Positions 16,388 to 25,307 are shown, numbered from the stretch's first letter. The stretch: 41,389 bases of DNA from Candidatus Methanoperedens sp. (GCA_023249105.1 JAHFDG010000033.1:1-41389); one strand, 5' to 3'. Program-made: numbers and translations. The notes: a model not told the origin generated them from the sequence alone.

Positions 16388-16428
16388 TTAATTTATTCTG
16401 GATAAATGAGTCCCGTCGGGGATAATCA

Positions 16429-16497
16429 ACCACGGAGGACACAGAGAGCACAGAGATTTGCTATTTTCTTCTCTGTGTCCTCTGTGCTCTCTGTGGT
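16429..16497. repeat. Large inverted repeat of CACAGAG-type units
   Basis: Left arm ACCACGGAGGACACAGAGAG (16429-16448) continues with CACAGAG. The right arm, 16471-16497, carries its near-complement (CTCTGTGTCCTCTGTG, then CTCTCTGTGGT). The arms themselves are built from an approximately 8-10 base repeating word (CACAGAG, GGACACAG), so several registers pair. A 15-base loop separates them. It sits between the divergent YkgJ and SOD genes. Repeats of this kind are dispersed in many environmental genomes; here it is probably a miniature mobile or palindromic repeat and may affect both promoters. Confidence 0.75.
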
Positions 16498-16600
16498 TTT
16501 TCAAACCAAAAGATAATAAAAAGTCCCGTCTTTTGACTCTTCAAATGCAATATTATTAAATATGAACAGGTTGAATGTACATATTATAGGGTGTTTGAAT

Positions 16601-17191
16601 ATGGCATACGAAGCAAAGAATTTCGAGAGCCTGTTGGGAACGAAAGGGTTAAGCGATACACTGCTGAAAAACCATTTTACGTTATACCAGGGCTATGTAA
16701 CAAATACAAATAAAGTAGCGGATGCGCTTGGGGCGATGGCAAAAGAAGGGAAGACCGCAAGTCCTGAATATGCAGAGCTAAAGCGCAGATTCGGATGGGA
16801 GTGGAACGGCATGAGATTGCATGAATTATATTTCGGGAATATGGTAAAAGGCGGGAAACCCATCGATAAGAATACCAATTTATACAAGAAAATTGTCGCT
16901 GATTTCGGGTCATATGAAAACTGGGAAAAGGATTTCAAGGCGACAGGTGCAATGCGCGGCATCGGTTGGGTTATATTATATTATGACTTTCATGAAGAAC
17001 GGCTCTTTAATACCTGGATAAATGAGCATGATGTTGGTCATCTTTGCGGAGCCAGTCCCATGCTGGTCATGGATGTCTTTGAACATGCCTATATGGTTGA
17101 TTACGGTCTTAAAAAAGCAGATTATATCGAGGCATTTTTCAAGGCAATCGACTGGACAATCGATCCAAAATTCGATTCAATGCTGGGGTAA
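16601..17191 (+). CDS. sod: Superoxide dismutase, Fe/Mn family
   Basis: 196 residues. It dismutates superoxide to oxygen and hydrogen peroxide. Metal ligands expected for the family are found: His in LLKNHFTLYQGYV, His in RLHELYFGN, and the Asp/His pair in MDVFEHAYMVDYG; INEHDVGHL lies between. I chose ATG at 16601 because AGGGTG lies about 8 bases upstream; an earlier ATG at 16562 would add 13 residues with no family similarity. The sequence is divergent from textbook Fe/Mn SODs in the middle, but all ligands are in place. Together with the following zinc-ribbon and desulforedoxin-like genes it suggests an oxygen-defence neighbourhood. Confidence 0.87.
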   Translation: MAYEAKNFESLLGTKGLSDTLLKNHFTLYQGYVTNTNKVADALGAMAKEGKTASPEYAELKRRFGWEWNGMRLHELYFGNMVKGGKPIDKNTNLYKKIVADFGSYENWEKDFKATGAMRGIGWVILYYDFHEERLFNTWINEHDVGHLCGASPMLVMDVFEHAYMVDYGLKKADYIEAFFKAIDWTIDPKFDSMLG

Positions 17192-17197
17192 GGTTAA

Positions 17198-17374
17198 ATG
17201 ATAGAATGGAATAGCCCCTTCAAACGACAGGCTCCACATTCGTGCAAAAGCTGCGGCATACCTATGAGCAGGTCTGAGGATTTCGGGACAAATGCTTTTG
17301 GAAGCAAGAGCAAGGAATACTGCCAATATTGTTTCCAGAACGGAAAGTTCATAAAATCAATTACAGCACGCTAA
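17198..17374 (+). CDS. Small zinc-ribbon protein
   Basis: 58 residues in a frame that begins 6 bases after the SOD stop. Two knuckles are clear: CKSCGIPMSR and, about 23 residues later, EYCQYCFQNGKF. This matches the putative zinc-ribbon family in which CxSCGMPM and YCxYCYQNG recur. Function is unknown; such domains often precede or accompany regulators. Probably cotranscribed with sod. Confidence 0.78.
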   Translation: MIEWNSPFKRQAPHSCKSCGIPMSRSEDFGTNAFGSKSKEYCQYCFQNGKFIKSITAR

Positions 17375-17377
17375 AGA

Positions 17378-17391
17378 GTTAAAAAAAAATA
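17378..17391 (-). terminator. Poly-T terminator after the desulforedoxin-like gene
   Basis: On the minus strand the sequence after the stop at 17413 reads into an uninterrupted run of nine T residues (plus-strand A run at 17381-17389). Such T runs end archaeal transcripts without needing a hairpin. Confidence 0.5.
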
Positions 17392-17412
17392 TCTTGCTAA
17401 TAGGCGTTCTCG

Positions 17413-17535
17413 CTACTTGATTAATTGCATATCCTCACCGCAGCAGACAAGAGTTCCACCGCCAGCTTTGGTTACAGTTACCTCGTTCCCGCAAATATTG
17501 CACTTATACTTCTCGCCAACTTTTTTTACGCCCAT
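17413..17535 (-). CDS. Desulforedoxin-like iron protein
   Basis: 40 residues: [20 protein letters not shown], then a Gly-rich turn and LVCCGEDM. The CxxC plus adjacent CC pair is the FeS4 site of desulforedoxin and of the N-terminal domain of desulfoferrodoxin. It could deliver electrons to a superoxide- or peroxide-detoxifying enzyme; sod lies nearby. A perfect AAGGAGGTT site lies about 7 bases upstream of the ATG. It is convergent with the zinc-ribbon gene. Confidence 0.85.
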   Translation of the reverse strand: MGVKKVGEKYKCNICGNEVTVTKAGGGTLVCCGEDMQLIK

Positions 17536-17620
17536 TGTTTTAACCTCCTTGTAATACTTATCCGACAGGATATATAATCTTTAGTCATAAAACTACCATA
17601 ACAGGATAAAAGAGTGCAAA

Positions 17621-18226
17621 ATGAACGTCATTTTAAACTTTGTATTGTATTTTCTGCTTTTCGCCGTAATCCACAGCGTTCTCGCATCCGATTATATCAA
17701 AAACAAAGCTAAAAGGTTTCTCGGGGAAAGGTTTCGGTTCTACAGGATTATATACACGCTCATAAGCATTCCCGCATTCGCCCCCGCTTTCCTCGTATGG
17801 ATAGAATATTCCGGCTCGACCCCACATGTTTATAGCATTCCCCAGTGGGCATATCCTTTAATTATCATGGTCAAGGCGCTTGCGCTGGGAATATTTGCTT
17901 ATGCCTCGTCCCAGATAGACATCTTCGATTTCATAGGACTAAAACAAACGCATGAAAAAAGCATTCTTATAACAAAGGGCGCCTACGGGATAGTACGCCA
18001 CCCGCTTTATTCGTCCGGTATACTCCTCCTGATTACAAAAATGGAAATGAGCCAGCTTGATTTAATCGCAGTGCTGTGCGTTTCTATTTACTTTTTAATA
18101 GGGGCATACATAGAGGAGAGAAGATTGCTTTCCATTTTCGGGAACGAATACCGGAAATACCGGCAGCAAGTGTCCATGTTCATTCCTGTGAAATGGGTAA
18201 ATAAACAGATAGCGAAAATATTATAA
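17621..18226 (+). CDS. Isoprenylcysteine/phospholipid-type membrane methyltransferase (ICMT/PEMT-like)
   Basis: 201 residues with about five hydrophobic segments (starting NVILNFVLYFLLFAVIHSV). The C-terminal half has the ICMT/PEMT signature: TKGAYGIVRHPLYSSGILLL, followed by EERRLLSIFGNEYRKYRQQV. The His-Pro and the later Glu-Glu bind SAM in this family. The substrate cannot be told from sequence; archaeal members may methylate lipids or small molecules. ATG at 17621, divergent from the desulforedoxin-like gene with an 85-base spacer. A membrane protein follows 24 bases later, likely in one operon. Confidence 0.78.
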   Translation: MNVILNFVLYFLLFAVIHSVLASDYIKNKAKRFLGERFRFYRIIYTLISIPAFAPAFLVWIEYSGSTPHVYSIPQWAYPLIIMVKALALGIFAYASSQIDIFDFIGLKQTHEKSILITKGAYGIVRHPLYSSGILLLITKMEMSQLDLIAVLCVSIYFLIGAYIEERRLLSIFGNEYRKYRQQVSMFIPVKWVNKQIAKIL

Positions 18227-18250
18227 ATGAATAAAACTTAACCATTCGTC

Positions 18251-18622
18251 ATGGATAGGTTGCTCGGTGGTATAATAAACGATTATACCCTGTATAAAAT
18301 TATTGAAGGTGTTATCGCAATACTTTCCCTGGTAATGATATATCTTGGTATTCAAATAGCTCTGACATGGAAATTCTTAAAAAAGGACGGAGCGGGTCCC
18401 GGCGAAATTCTTGCACAACATGAGAGTTTTTTTAGATCCAGCATATTCATTTTCATTGCAGGACTTTTCATGCTTATCCATGAATTTTTTGAAGGTCTTG
18501 AGAAAGATGCGCCGGATTATACAACGTATGAAATGTTTGAGCTGATAGCAGTTCTGGGATTGGTATTATTCTTCTATGAGTGGAATAAAATATTGAAGAA
18601 ACTTAAGAAAAAAGAATCCTGA
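18251..18622 (+). CDS. Three-transmembrane-segment hypothetical protein
   Basis: 123 residues, not recognised. Membrane segments are visible near residues 15-38 (IIEGVIAILSLVMIYLGIQI), 60-78 (SSIFIFIAGLFMLIHEFF) and 93-112 (MFELIAVLGLVLFFYEW). The end is highly basic (KILKKLKKKES). It follows the methyltransferase by 24 bases and converges on smc, whose stop is 18 bases away. Confidence 0.65.
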   Translation: MDRLLGGIINDYTLYKIIEGVIAILSLVMIYLGIQIALTWKFLKKDGAGPGEILAQHESFFRSSIFIFIAGLFMLIHEFFEGLEKDAPDYTTYEMFELIAVLGLVLFFYEWNKILKKLKKKES

Positions 18623-18640
18623 CAGTGTTAAACCGTTGTC

Positions 18641-21600
18641 TTAATTCAACTTTATCCCTGTAATGCTCGAAATATTATTCTCCTGCATGGCAACGCCCAG
18701 AGTCCTTTTTGCCGCCTCAATCATGGGTTTCCGCAGCGAAACCACTATAAACTGGGCATTGGCCGCGGATTTCTGGATGCGTCTTGCCACTTTTTCGGCA
18801 TTCACGCCGTCAAGGAACATATCAATCTCATCAAACGCATAAAAAGGCGCAGGCCTGTACTGCTGGATAGCGAATAGAAGCGATAAGGCGGTCAGGCTTT
18901 TCTCCCCGCCCGACATTGCTTCAAGCCGCTGCAGGGTCTTCTCGGATGGCTGGGCTTTTATGGTCATCCCGCCTGTAAATGGCTCGTCTGGTTTATCAAG
19001 GATAATAGAGCCTGTGCCATCGGATAACTCCGCGAAAACCTGTTTGAATTGTTCGTTCACGCCATTGAATACATCCATAAATGCTTCTTTTTTCAGTTCC
19101 TCATATTTCTTTATACGAAGCAGCAGCTCCTCTCTTTCATTGAACAGTATATCACGCCGTGATTTCAAATCTTTCTGCCTGTTTTCCACCTCGTTATACT
19201 CATCTATCGCCCTCATGTTGACAGGTTCAAGTTTCTCCATTGCGCGGGTAAGCGCCGCGATGCGCGAGGCTATGGACTCAGACGACGGCACTTCTTCTTC
19301 CCTGGCTATGCCAAGCTCTGCGATTTCGTTATCCAGTTTGATTATCTGCTCGGTAAGCGCATCTTTTGTAGAATAAAGCGCTAGCAAATTCCGCTCCATA
19401 TCATTTTGCATTCTCTCAACATCCAGAAGCCTCTCCCTTAAAGTGGCATGCTCTTTTTGCACCGTTTCTCTCTTGTTCTGGAGTTCAAGCAGTTCCCCGC
19501 CCAGTTCCTTTTCCCTTGCGTTCTTGATGTTTAACTCGATTTCAAAAGTCTTAATCTGTTCCCTTAAGCCGTTTATCCTTCCCCTGTGCTCGTTTTTCTT
19601 TTTGTCAAGTTCAACAAGCCGCTCTTTTGTCTCGTCTATTTTAGCCTGGGCATATTTGCGTTCAAGCGTAACCGCATTGATTCCCGCCTCAATATCCCGA
19701 AGCCTCCCTTCAAGCCGCTGTATTTCCTCCTCTATCCCTGAAGCTTTACTGTTAAGCTCCGGAACCTGTGAATCTTTCAATAATTCCTCAATATTGCCTA
19801 TCTCTTCCAGCAGCGTACTTATCGCTGCGTCTTTCTCCCGCTTCTTCACTTCAACATTATCCATGTCCTTCTTTATCTGGATGCGGGCAGCTTCTATCTC
19901 CTTAAGCTCCCTGTTCCTTGTTTCCAGCACTTCGGCAAGACGGGCTCCGCGGCCTTTGATTTCGGTAAGCTGCATCTCAAGCTTTGTTATCTCATTGTCA
20001 AAACCTGCCGCTTCTGTCTTTATCCGTAAAAGTTGTTCCTCGAACTTTTCGAATTTATTGACAGCAGTTTTTCGCCTCCCTTCATATTCGGATATCTGCT
20101 CAGCAATTTTTTTTATATTTTCCTCTTCGCCTGAAGCAAACGAGAGTTTTGACCTGATTGTGCCGCCGGTCATTGCTCCCGCTTTCTCTATCAATTCCCC
20201 GTCAAGCGTCACAAGCCGCTTCCCGCCCATGAGTCGCCTTGCTGTTGTCAGGCTGTCGGAAACAATAGTATCCCGGAATACGTACCAGAAAGCAGGTTCA
20301 AACTTTGACTCATAATTTACAAGGTTAATCGCATAGTCTATGAGACCTTCTTTTTCAGTCTTTGAAAGTTTTTGCCCGCGTTCCAATTTATTAAGCGGTA
20401 AAAACGTGACCCTGCCAAGGCGCTTTTCTTTGAGATAATTAATCGCCCGTGCCGCATCCTCATCATTATCCACCACAACCGATTGCATCCTTGCGCCTGC
20501 TGCTATCTCAAGCGCAACGGAGTATTTTTTATCCACTTTCCCGAGTTCTGCAATGGTGCCGTAAATACCTGGAAGTTCTTTGTTTTTCTTTGCGCGAAGG
20601 ACAGATTCGACAGGCTCGCTGTAATTGATTTCAGCCGCAGCCTTAATCCTTGCCTCGGACCTTGCGTATTCCTGCTGGAATATCCGCAGGGAATTCTCAA
20701 TATCGGTTATTACGCTTTTTATCTGAACCCTGTTTTTCTCAAGGTCAAACGTATCTTTTAAAAGGTCCTGCTTTTTGGCATTGAGCTCTCCTATTCCCGA
20801 ATTTGCGTTAGCCGCATCGAACTCCGCGGAGCTCATCCTGGATGTCGCATCCTCTATCTCAAGCTCCCTGTCCCGCGCCTCCGAGGATTTGCGGCGAATC
20901 GCATCGAGCAGGCGGTCTTCCTCGCGCATGAGTTCATTCTTTTCATTTTTCAGGGTTTCAAGTGCAAGTTTAGCCTCTGTGAGTTTATCCCGGGTTTTTG
21001 AAAATCTGGCGTCCACTTCTGCAATCTTGCTCTTTACCACAAGCAGTTGGGTGTTTTTATCGCCAATCTCATTGGAAATTGTGTCTTTCCTGAGGGTTTC
21101 TTCATTTAATTTCTCATTGAATCCCACAACTTTGCCCTGGCCATCATCGATTTCCAGAAATGCTTTTCTTTTCAGGGACTCGATGTCATTTATTTCATTC
21201 TCGGCAAGCTCGATTGTGCTTGTGCAGCGGGAAATTTCCCCTCTTATCGATTCTATCTCTTTCTTAAGCGCTATCTGTTCACTTTCGCCTTTCCGGATAA
21301 TCAAAGCGTTTAAATCTGAAAGCTTGCCTTCGATACCGCGCAGTTCTTCTTTTCTAATATCAAGCTGTTTTGTGAGCTCTTCTTTTTTAGATTCCTTATC
21401 CTTGAGTTCCCCGGCGAGCTTATCAAGCTCGTTTTTTGCATCCTTGAGTTTGGCAAGCAGGATATATCCTTCATATTTTCGTTTCTCATCCCGAAGTGAC
21501 TGGTATTTCAAGGCCTGGTCGCGTTCCAACTTAAGTTTTGCAAGCTGGTCATCAACTTCCGCAAGGATAATATCAACCCTTTCTATCCGCTCGCGGACGA

Positions 21601-22150
21601 TTTCCAGTTCATTGAGAGCCTGTTCTTTTTTATCATCGAACTCCGCCACCCCTGCAATCTCATCAATGATTTTTCGCCTCTCGGTAGCCGTCATTTCAAT
21701 TATGTTCGTCACGTCCCCCTGCATGACCACGTTATAACCTTCAGGAGTTATTTTGGCTTTTGAAAGGTAATTGTGGATATCCGATAAGCCCACTGCTTTC
21801 TCATTAAAATAATAATAACTGTAATACCCGGATCCGGTCTGCCTCACTTTCCGCGTGATTACAACTTCGTCAGAATCGACCGGCATCTCGCGGTCTTTAT
21901 TGTCAAAGTGGACACTCACCTGCGCAAAATCCCTCGGGCGCGTATCCCCGTTATAAATGAGGTCGGTCAGTTTCTCAGCCCTCATAACCCTTGAATTTGA
22001 GAGCCCGAGCGCAAAAAGAATACCGTCGATAATGTTTGATTTTCCGCTTCCGTTTGGACCGGATATGGTAGTGAAGTCGTCGAAGAAGGGTATTTTTACT
22101 TTTTTTCCGAATGATTTGAAATTTTGAAGCTCAATTTCTTTGATATGCAA
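18641..22150 (-). CDS. smc: Chromosome segregation ATPase SMC
   Basis: 1169 residues. SMC dimers organise and segregate the chromosome. Walker A GPNGSGKSNIIDGILFALG is near residue 32, two long coiled coils flank a hinge around residues 510-670, and the C-terminal head carries the LEAMSGGEKSLTALSLLFA signature and Walker B YAFDEIDMFLD. Length is standard. The start codon is TTG at 22150, 2 bases after the stop of the preceding coiled-coil gene, with GAGGT 6-7 bases upstream. No scpA or scpB gene adjoins it. Confidence 0.95.
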   Translation of the reverse strand: MHIKEIELQNFKSFGKKVKIPFFDDFTTISGPNGSGKSNIIDGILFALGLSNSRVMRAEKLTDLIYNGDTRPRDFAQVSVHFDNKDREMPVDSDEVVITRKVRQTGSGYYSYYYFNEKAVGLSDIHNYLSKAKITPEGYNVVMQGDVTNIIEMTATERRKIIDEIAGVAEFDDKKEQALNELEIVRERIERVDIILAEVDDQLAKLKLERDQALKYQSLRDEKRKYEGYILLAKLKDAKNELDKLAGELKDKESKKEELTKQLDIRKEELRGIEGKLSDLNALIIRKGESEQIALKKEIESIRGEISRCTSTIELAENEINDIESLKRKAFLEIDDGQGKVVGFNEKLNEETLRKDTISNEIGDKNTQLLVVKSKIAEVDARFSKTRDKLTEAKLALETLKNEKNELMREEDRLLDAIRRKSSEARDRELEIEDATSRMSSAEFDAANANSGIGELNAKKQDLLKDTFDLEKNRVQIKSVITDIENSLRIFQQEYARSEARIKAAAEINYSEPVESVLRAKKNKELPGIYGTIAELGKVDKKYSVALEIAAGARMQSVVVDNDEDAARAINYLKEKRLGRVTFLPLNKLERGQKLSKTEKEGLIDYAINLVNYESKFEPAFWYVFRDTIVSDSLTTARRLMGGKRLVTLDGELIEKAGAMTGGTIRSKLSFASGEEENIKKIAEQISEYEGRRKTAVNKFEKFEEQLLRIKTEAAGFDNEITKLEMQLTEIKGRGARLAEVLETRNRELKEIEAARIQIKKDMDNVEVKKREKDAAISTLLEEIGNIEELLKDSQVPELNSKASGIEEEIQRLEGRLRDIEAGINAVTLERKYAQAKIDETKERLVELDKKKNEHRGRINGLREQIKTFEIELNIKNAREKELGGELLELQNKRETVQKEHATLRERLLDVERMQNDMERNLLALYSTKDALTEQIIKLDNEIAELGIAREEEVPSSESIASRIAALTRAMEKLEPVNMRAIDEYNEVENRQKDLKSRRDILFNEREELLLRIKKYEELKKEAFMDVFNGVNEQFKQVFAELSDGTGSIILDKPDEPFTGGMTIKAQPSEKTLQRLEAMSGGEKSLTALSLLFAIQQYRPAPFYAFDEIDMFLDGVNAEKVARRIQKSAANAQFIVVSLRKPMIEAAKRTLGVAMQENNISSITGIKLN

Positions 22151-22152
22151 AT

Positions 22153-22815
22153 TTACCTCTTCTTCAAGGTTTCTACGATTTCCACCCCTTCCACTACCTT
22201 TTCACTCTTCTTCAAAGCTGGTTTTTTCATTAGTTCTTTTTCCCTTTCATCCGCAACTATGGTCTTTTCTTCAGCTTCGATTACCGGCGCTTGTTTTCTT
22301 CTCTCCCTGGGAACGTAATTATCAGCGATTATGTATGTGCTTTTTGGTTTAGGTTTCTCTAGCTGCTTCTCTTCTTCTTTAGGTTTTATTTCCGGTTTGG
22401 GTGCTGGCTCTTCCCTGACCGCTTTCCTGGGTTTTAATTCTTGGATTATCGATTTCTGGTCAAGAAGCTCTTTCATGACGCCGTCGTATGCGCTATTTAG
22501 TTCAATGAGCCTGTGTTCCATCCTGTCCATCCGATTCTGGCATTCCTTAAGGGCATCGCTTTCTGATTTTCTCCCTTCAAGCAGGGAGGTTCTGAGGGAT
22601 TTATTCATCTCGATTATTTCTTTGATTTTCTCACCGAATTTGATTTTGATCTCATCAAGTGTGGATTCCCTGAGCTTGATTTTATCAGTGAATCGTTTTT
22701 CCATTTCCATGAGAATGGATTCTTTCAAAGATTCCTGCATATCTGCAAACTCTTTATCGCGTGCAGCTAGCTTTTGCTCAAGTCTTTCTATTATAATATC
22801 CCTTTCAGTGCTCAT
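22153..22815 (-). CDS. Coiled-coil protein coupled to smc
   Basis: 220 residues. Residues 1-125 are strongly charged heptad-like coiled coil (IIIERLEQKLAARDKEFADM and onward). A Pro/Lys/Glu-rich linker (PAPKPEIKPKEEEKQ) and a basic tail follow. Not recognised. The stop codon lies 2 bases ahead of the smc TTG, so translation is coupled, which suggests a physical partner, though no kleisin (ScpA) features are seen. ATG at 22815. Coiled coil plus disordered tail are generic, so homology will be hard to trust. Confidence 0.65.
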   Translation of the reverse strand: MSTERDIIIERLEQKLAARDKEFADMQESLKESILMEMEKRFTDKIKLRESTLDEIKIKFGEKIKEIIEMNKSLRTSLLEGRKSESDALKECQNRMDRMEHRLIELNSAYDGVMKELLDQKSIIQELKPRKAVREEPAPKPEIKPKEEEKQLEKPKPKSTYIIADNYVPRERRKQAPVIEAEEKTIVADEREKELMKKPALKKSEKVVEGVEIVETLKKR

Positions 22816-22908
22816 TATATCCCTCGTTCTTTATTCGGCAAAAATGCTCAAATAGTTTTTGGTAATTGACTTTTTGCACAGTAGACATATCGTATTAAGT
22901 TAAATATT

Positions 22909-24213
22909 TTATGGGGACAATCGCTTTCTATCCCGCGGGAACAACACAACTTCACGGATATTCTCAATCCCAAGCATTGTCATAAGCAGCCGCTCCGCGC
23001 CAAGACCCCAGCCCGAGTGCGGCGGCATGCCGTACCTGAAAGCCTTGAGATAGAAATCAAACCCGTCCGCATTCAACCCCTGGTCTGTAATCCTCTGGCG
23101 CAGCAGTTCATACGAATGCACGCGCTGCGCGCCCGAAGAAAGCTCCATGCGCGGGTGCATCATATCAAATGCCCTGCACAGCTCTGGTTTGTCATCATAA
23201 GGCATAGCGTAGAATGGTTTTATCTTTGATGGCCAGTCCACTATGAAGTAATGCTCGCCAATCGTTTTTCCGATAGTGTGTTCCGACTCCGTGCTCAGGT
23301 CGTCGCCCCATTCTATCTGTTCACCACCATCGTTTGCGATTTTTATTGCCTCGTCATAGGTGATGCGCTTAAAAGGCGTTTGCGGGATTTTGAGTTCCAC
23401 GCCAAGGTTTGAAAGATAATTTTTCCCATTTTCGGAAACGTATGTATAAACATATTTAACAAGGTTCTCAAGAATGACCATTATATCCTCGTTGTCAAGG
23501 AAACTTGCTTCTATATCGATGGAGGTGGCTTCATTCAGGTGTTTTCGCGTATCGTGTTCCTCTGCCCTGAATATTGGGCCTATCTCAAATACGCGGTCAA
23601 GCCCCCCGGACATCATCAATTGCTTGAATAGCTGCGGGCTCTGGTTTAGAAATGCCTCGCGTTCAAAATACGTTATAGGGAATAGCGCCGTTCCGCCTTC
23701 GGTCGCCGTAGCCACCACTTTTGGCGTTGTTATCTCGACAAAACCTTCACGGTCAAGATACTCCCTTATGCCCTTCTGGATAAGGTGCCTTATTCTGAAA
23801 ATGGATTGCGTGTATGGGCGGCGAAGGTCCATGAACCTGACATCAAGCCTTGTATCAAGGTCGGCATCTACTTTGCCCGTTGTATCCATGGGCAACGGGG
23901 ATTCGGCTTTCCCGAGCACTTTGATTTCCGTGGGGATTAATTCATATCCGTTTGGCGCCTTTGCTTCTTTCTTGATATTACCTGTAACTGCGACAACGGA
24001 TTCGCGTGAGAGGTTCCTTGCTATATCAAGCACGTTCTTGTCTATTGTCTTCTTGAAAAGCGTGACCTGAACAAGCCCTTCACGGTCGCGGACAATGAGG
24101 AATGTGATGCCCCCGAGGTCGCGTATCTCATGCGCCCAGCCGCATATGGTGACAGGGCTTTGCATTTCTGGTGTTATCTGGGTTGAGTAGTGAGTTCTTA
24201 TCATTGGTATCAT
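22909..24213 (-). CDS. aspS: Aspartyl-tRNA synthetase, archaeal type
   Basis: 434 residues. It charges tRNA with aspartate. The N-terminal OB-fold anticodon domain ([20 protein letters not shown]) is followed by class II motif 1 ([20 protein letters not shown]), motif 2 ([20 protein letters not shown]) and motif 3 ([14 protein letters not shown]). The short form without the bacterial GAD insertion marks it as archaeal/eukaryotic type. Whether it also makes Asp-tRNA(Asn) cannot be read directly. ATG at 24213 or 24204 are both possible; neither has a clear ribosome-binding site. The open frame ends 93 bases ahead of the coiled-coil gene. Confidence 0.94.
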   Translation of the reverse strand: MIPMIRTHYSTQITPEMQSPVTICGWAHEIRDLGGITFLIVRDREGLVQVTLFKKTIDKNVLDIARNLSRESVVAVTGNIKKEAKAPNGYELIPTEIKVLGKAESPLPMDTTGKVDADLDTRLDVRFMDLRRPYTQSIFRIRHLIQKGIREYLDREGFVEITTPKVVATATEGGTALFPITYFEREAFLNQSPQLFKQLMMSGGLDRVFEIGPIFRAEEHDTRKHLNEATSIDIEASFLDNEDIMVILENLVKYVYTYVSENGKNYLSNLGVELKIPQTPFKRITYDEAIKIANDGGEQIEWGDDLSTESEHTIGKTIGEHYFIVDWPSKIKPFYAMPYDDKPELCRAFDMMHPRMELSSGAQRVHSYELLRQRITDQGLNADGFDFYLKAFRYGMPPHSGWGLGAERLLMTMLGIENIREVVLFPRDRKRLSP

Positions 24214-24359
24214 GGCTCTGTAATGAGTAAATGTATTATTAATCTATTTGGATTGAGCGTGACTGTTTCAATTTGTTTTGGTGGTTATCCTAGGATACGA
24301 TATATCAAGAAAAATTATTGGATACATTTATCTCAATTAACTGTTAGAAGGAGGAAGAT

Positions 24360-24605
24360 ATGACAAACATGAAATGCAGGGTTTGTGGAAAGAGTATTAA
24401 CAAAAGAAGAAGTGGAAGAGGATGGTATCACATAAATGTAAGAATGTATCATTGGGCAATTCCAGATTATTCACGATATAAAAGAGAGAATCCTAAAAGG
24501 GAAATGGTTCCTGACCCGCGTGTCTATTTGCCTTATATTTACCTCATAACAGCAATAATTGGTTTAATAACTTCAATAATTATTATTTTCAGAGAATTGA
24601 GATAA
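24360..24605 (+). CDS. Small CxxC-plus-membrane-anchor protein
   Basis: 81 residues: an N-terminal MKCRVCGKSINKRRSG-type knuckle with a single CxxC, a middle rich in Tyr, Arg and Pro, and one C-terminal membrane segment (LPYIYLITAIIGLITSIIII). AGGAGGAAGAT lies right ahead of the ATG. Not recognised. AT-rich relative to neighbours. It is bracketed by a 10-base inverted repeat (24280-24289 / 24601-24610) and by the 13-base direct repeat GACTGTTTCAATT (24261-24273 and 24711-24723), suggesting an inserted cassette. Confidence 0.6.
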   Translation: MTNMKCRVCGKSINKRRSGRGWYHINVRMYHWAIPDYSRYKRENPKREMVPDPRVYLPYIYLITAIIGLITSIIIIFRELR

Positions 24606-24713
24606 CCACCTGAGATAATGCGCCATATCGCATTTATGAGGCGCCCGAATATGATTGTTTTAGATATTACTGAAAACTGCATATAATTTTTTGTTATATT
24701 CATTTTTTAAGAC

Positions 24714-24743
24714 TGTTTCAATTCACCAACATGAATTGAAACA
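24714..24743. repeat. Perfect 12-base inverted repeat resembling a lone CRISPR repeat
   Basis: TGTTTCAATTCA at 24714-24725 pairs exactly with TGAATTGAAACA at 24732-24743 around a 6-base loop. The GTTTCAATT...AATTGAAAC form resembles many archaeal CRISPR repeats, but there is no second copy at spacer distance. It lies between the 81-residue gene and the DUF488 gene. Confidence 0.6.
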
Positions 24744-24815
24744 ATCTCGATTAAGCGCACTTAATGAAAAGCTATTAATTCCTTAAATCGTGTCATATAT
24801 ATTAGAGGGAGTTAA

Positions 24816-25166
24816 ATGATACAAATAAAAAGAGTTTATGATGAAATAGCTGAAAGTGACGGTTCCAGGATTCTGGTGGACAGGCTCTGGCCCCGTGGAT
24901 TAAGCAAGGATAAGGCAAAAGTTGAGATGTGGCTGAAAGACATAGCTCCAGGCGATGACCTCAGGAAATGGTTCGGGCATGACCCTGAGAAATGGAATGA
25001 ATTCAAGCGCCGGTATTTTGAAGAATTAAAGTATAAAAAAGAACTTGTCGGCATGATTGTCGAAAAATCACGAAGCGGGACTGCTACCCTGCTTTATGGG
25101 GCGAAGGATGAAAAATACAATAATGCAGTCGCATTAAAGGAATTTATTGAGGCTCAAAAGAGTTGA
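24816..25166 (+). CDS. DUF488 family protein (YeaO-like)
   Basis: 116 residues. The opening IQIKRVYDE, the block [17 protein letters not shown] and the later [20 protein letters not shown] are the hallmark of DUF488/YeaO. The family's biochemical role is not established. GGGAG lies about 6 bases ahead of the ATG. It stands alone: about 210 bases of mostly repeat-bearing sequence before it and 236 after it. TATATATTAG 15-25 bases upstream could be the promoter. Confidence 0.88.
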   Translation: MIQIKRVYDEIAESDGSRILVDRLWPRGLSKDKAKVEMWLKDIAPGDDLRKWFGHDPEKWNEFKRRYFEELKYKKELVGMIVEKSRSGTATLLYGAKDEKYNNAVALKEFIEAQKS

Positions 25167-25246
25167 AAGTAATAATTACAAACCTGATTTACATATTATA
25201 TCAACACTTTGCGTACTTGGCGCCTGGTATGAAAAAATCAACAACT

Positions 25247-25307
25247 AACTCGTACGAACTGATACGAACTCACGCCATCATAGTTCGTACGAGTTCGTAT
25301 TAGTTCG
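25247..25307. repeat. TACGAACT / GTTCGTA repeat cluster with a 14-base inverted repeat
   Basis: AACTCGTACGAACT at 25247-25260 is the exact reverse complement of 25282-25295. Additional units (GATACGAACT at 25261-25270, GAGTTCGTATTAGTTCG at 25291-25307) repeat the same word. The word GAGTTCGTATT followed by AGTTC also occurs at 5129-5145 next to cas6. It precedes the E1-like gene by about 95 bases. It may be a dispersed repeat family or a binding site. Confidence 0.7.

Noticed and set aside
16369-16530. Rho-independent terminator for the YkgJ or SOD gene
   Set aside because: The inverted repeat lies between two divergent starts, so no transcript would need ending there.
19443-21737. Long plus-strand reading frames (290 and 320 codons) opposite smc
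   Set aside because: They are antisense to the coiled coils of smc; their Ser/Leu/Phe-rich composition is what the complement of Lys/Glu-rich heptads gives. No ribosome-binding site or family match.
23474-24070. 198-codon plus-strand frame opposite aspS
   Set aside because: It is the complement of a well conserved synthetase core, with no independent start signal.
24714-24743. CRISPR array
   Set aside because: Only one copy of the repeat-like palindrome is present, with no regularly spaced second copy, so it is not an array. Retained as a single repeat.
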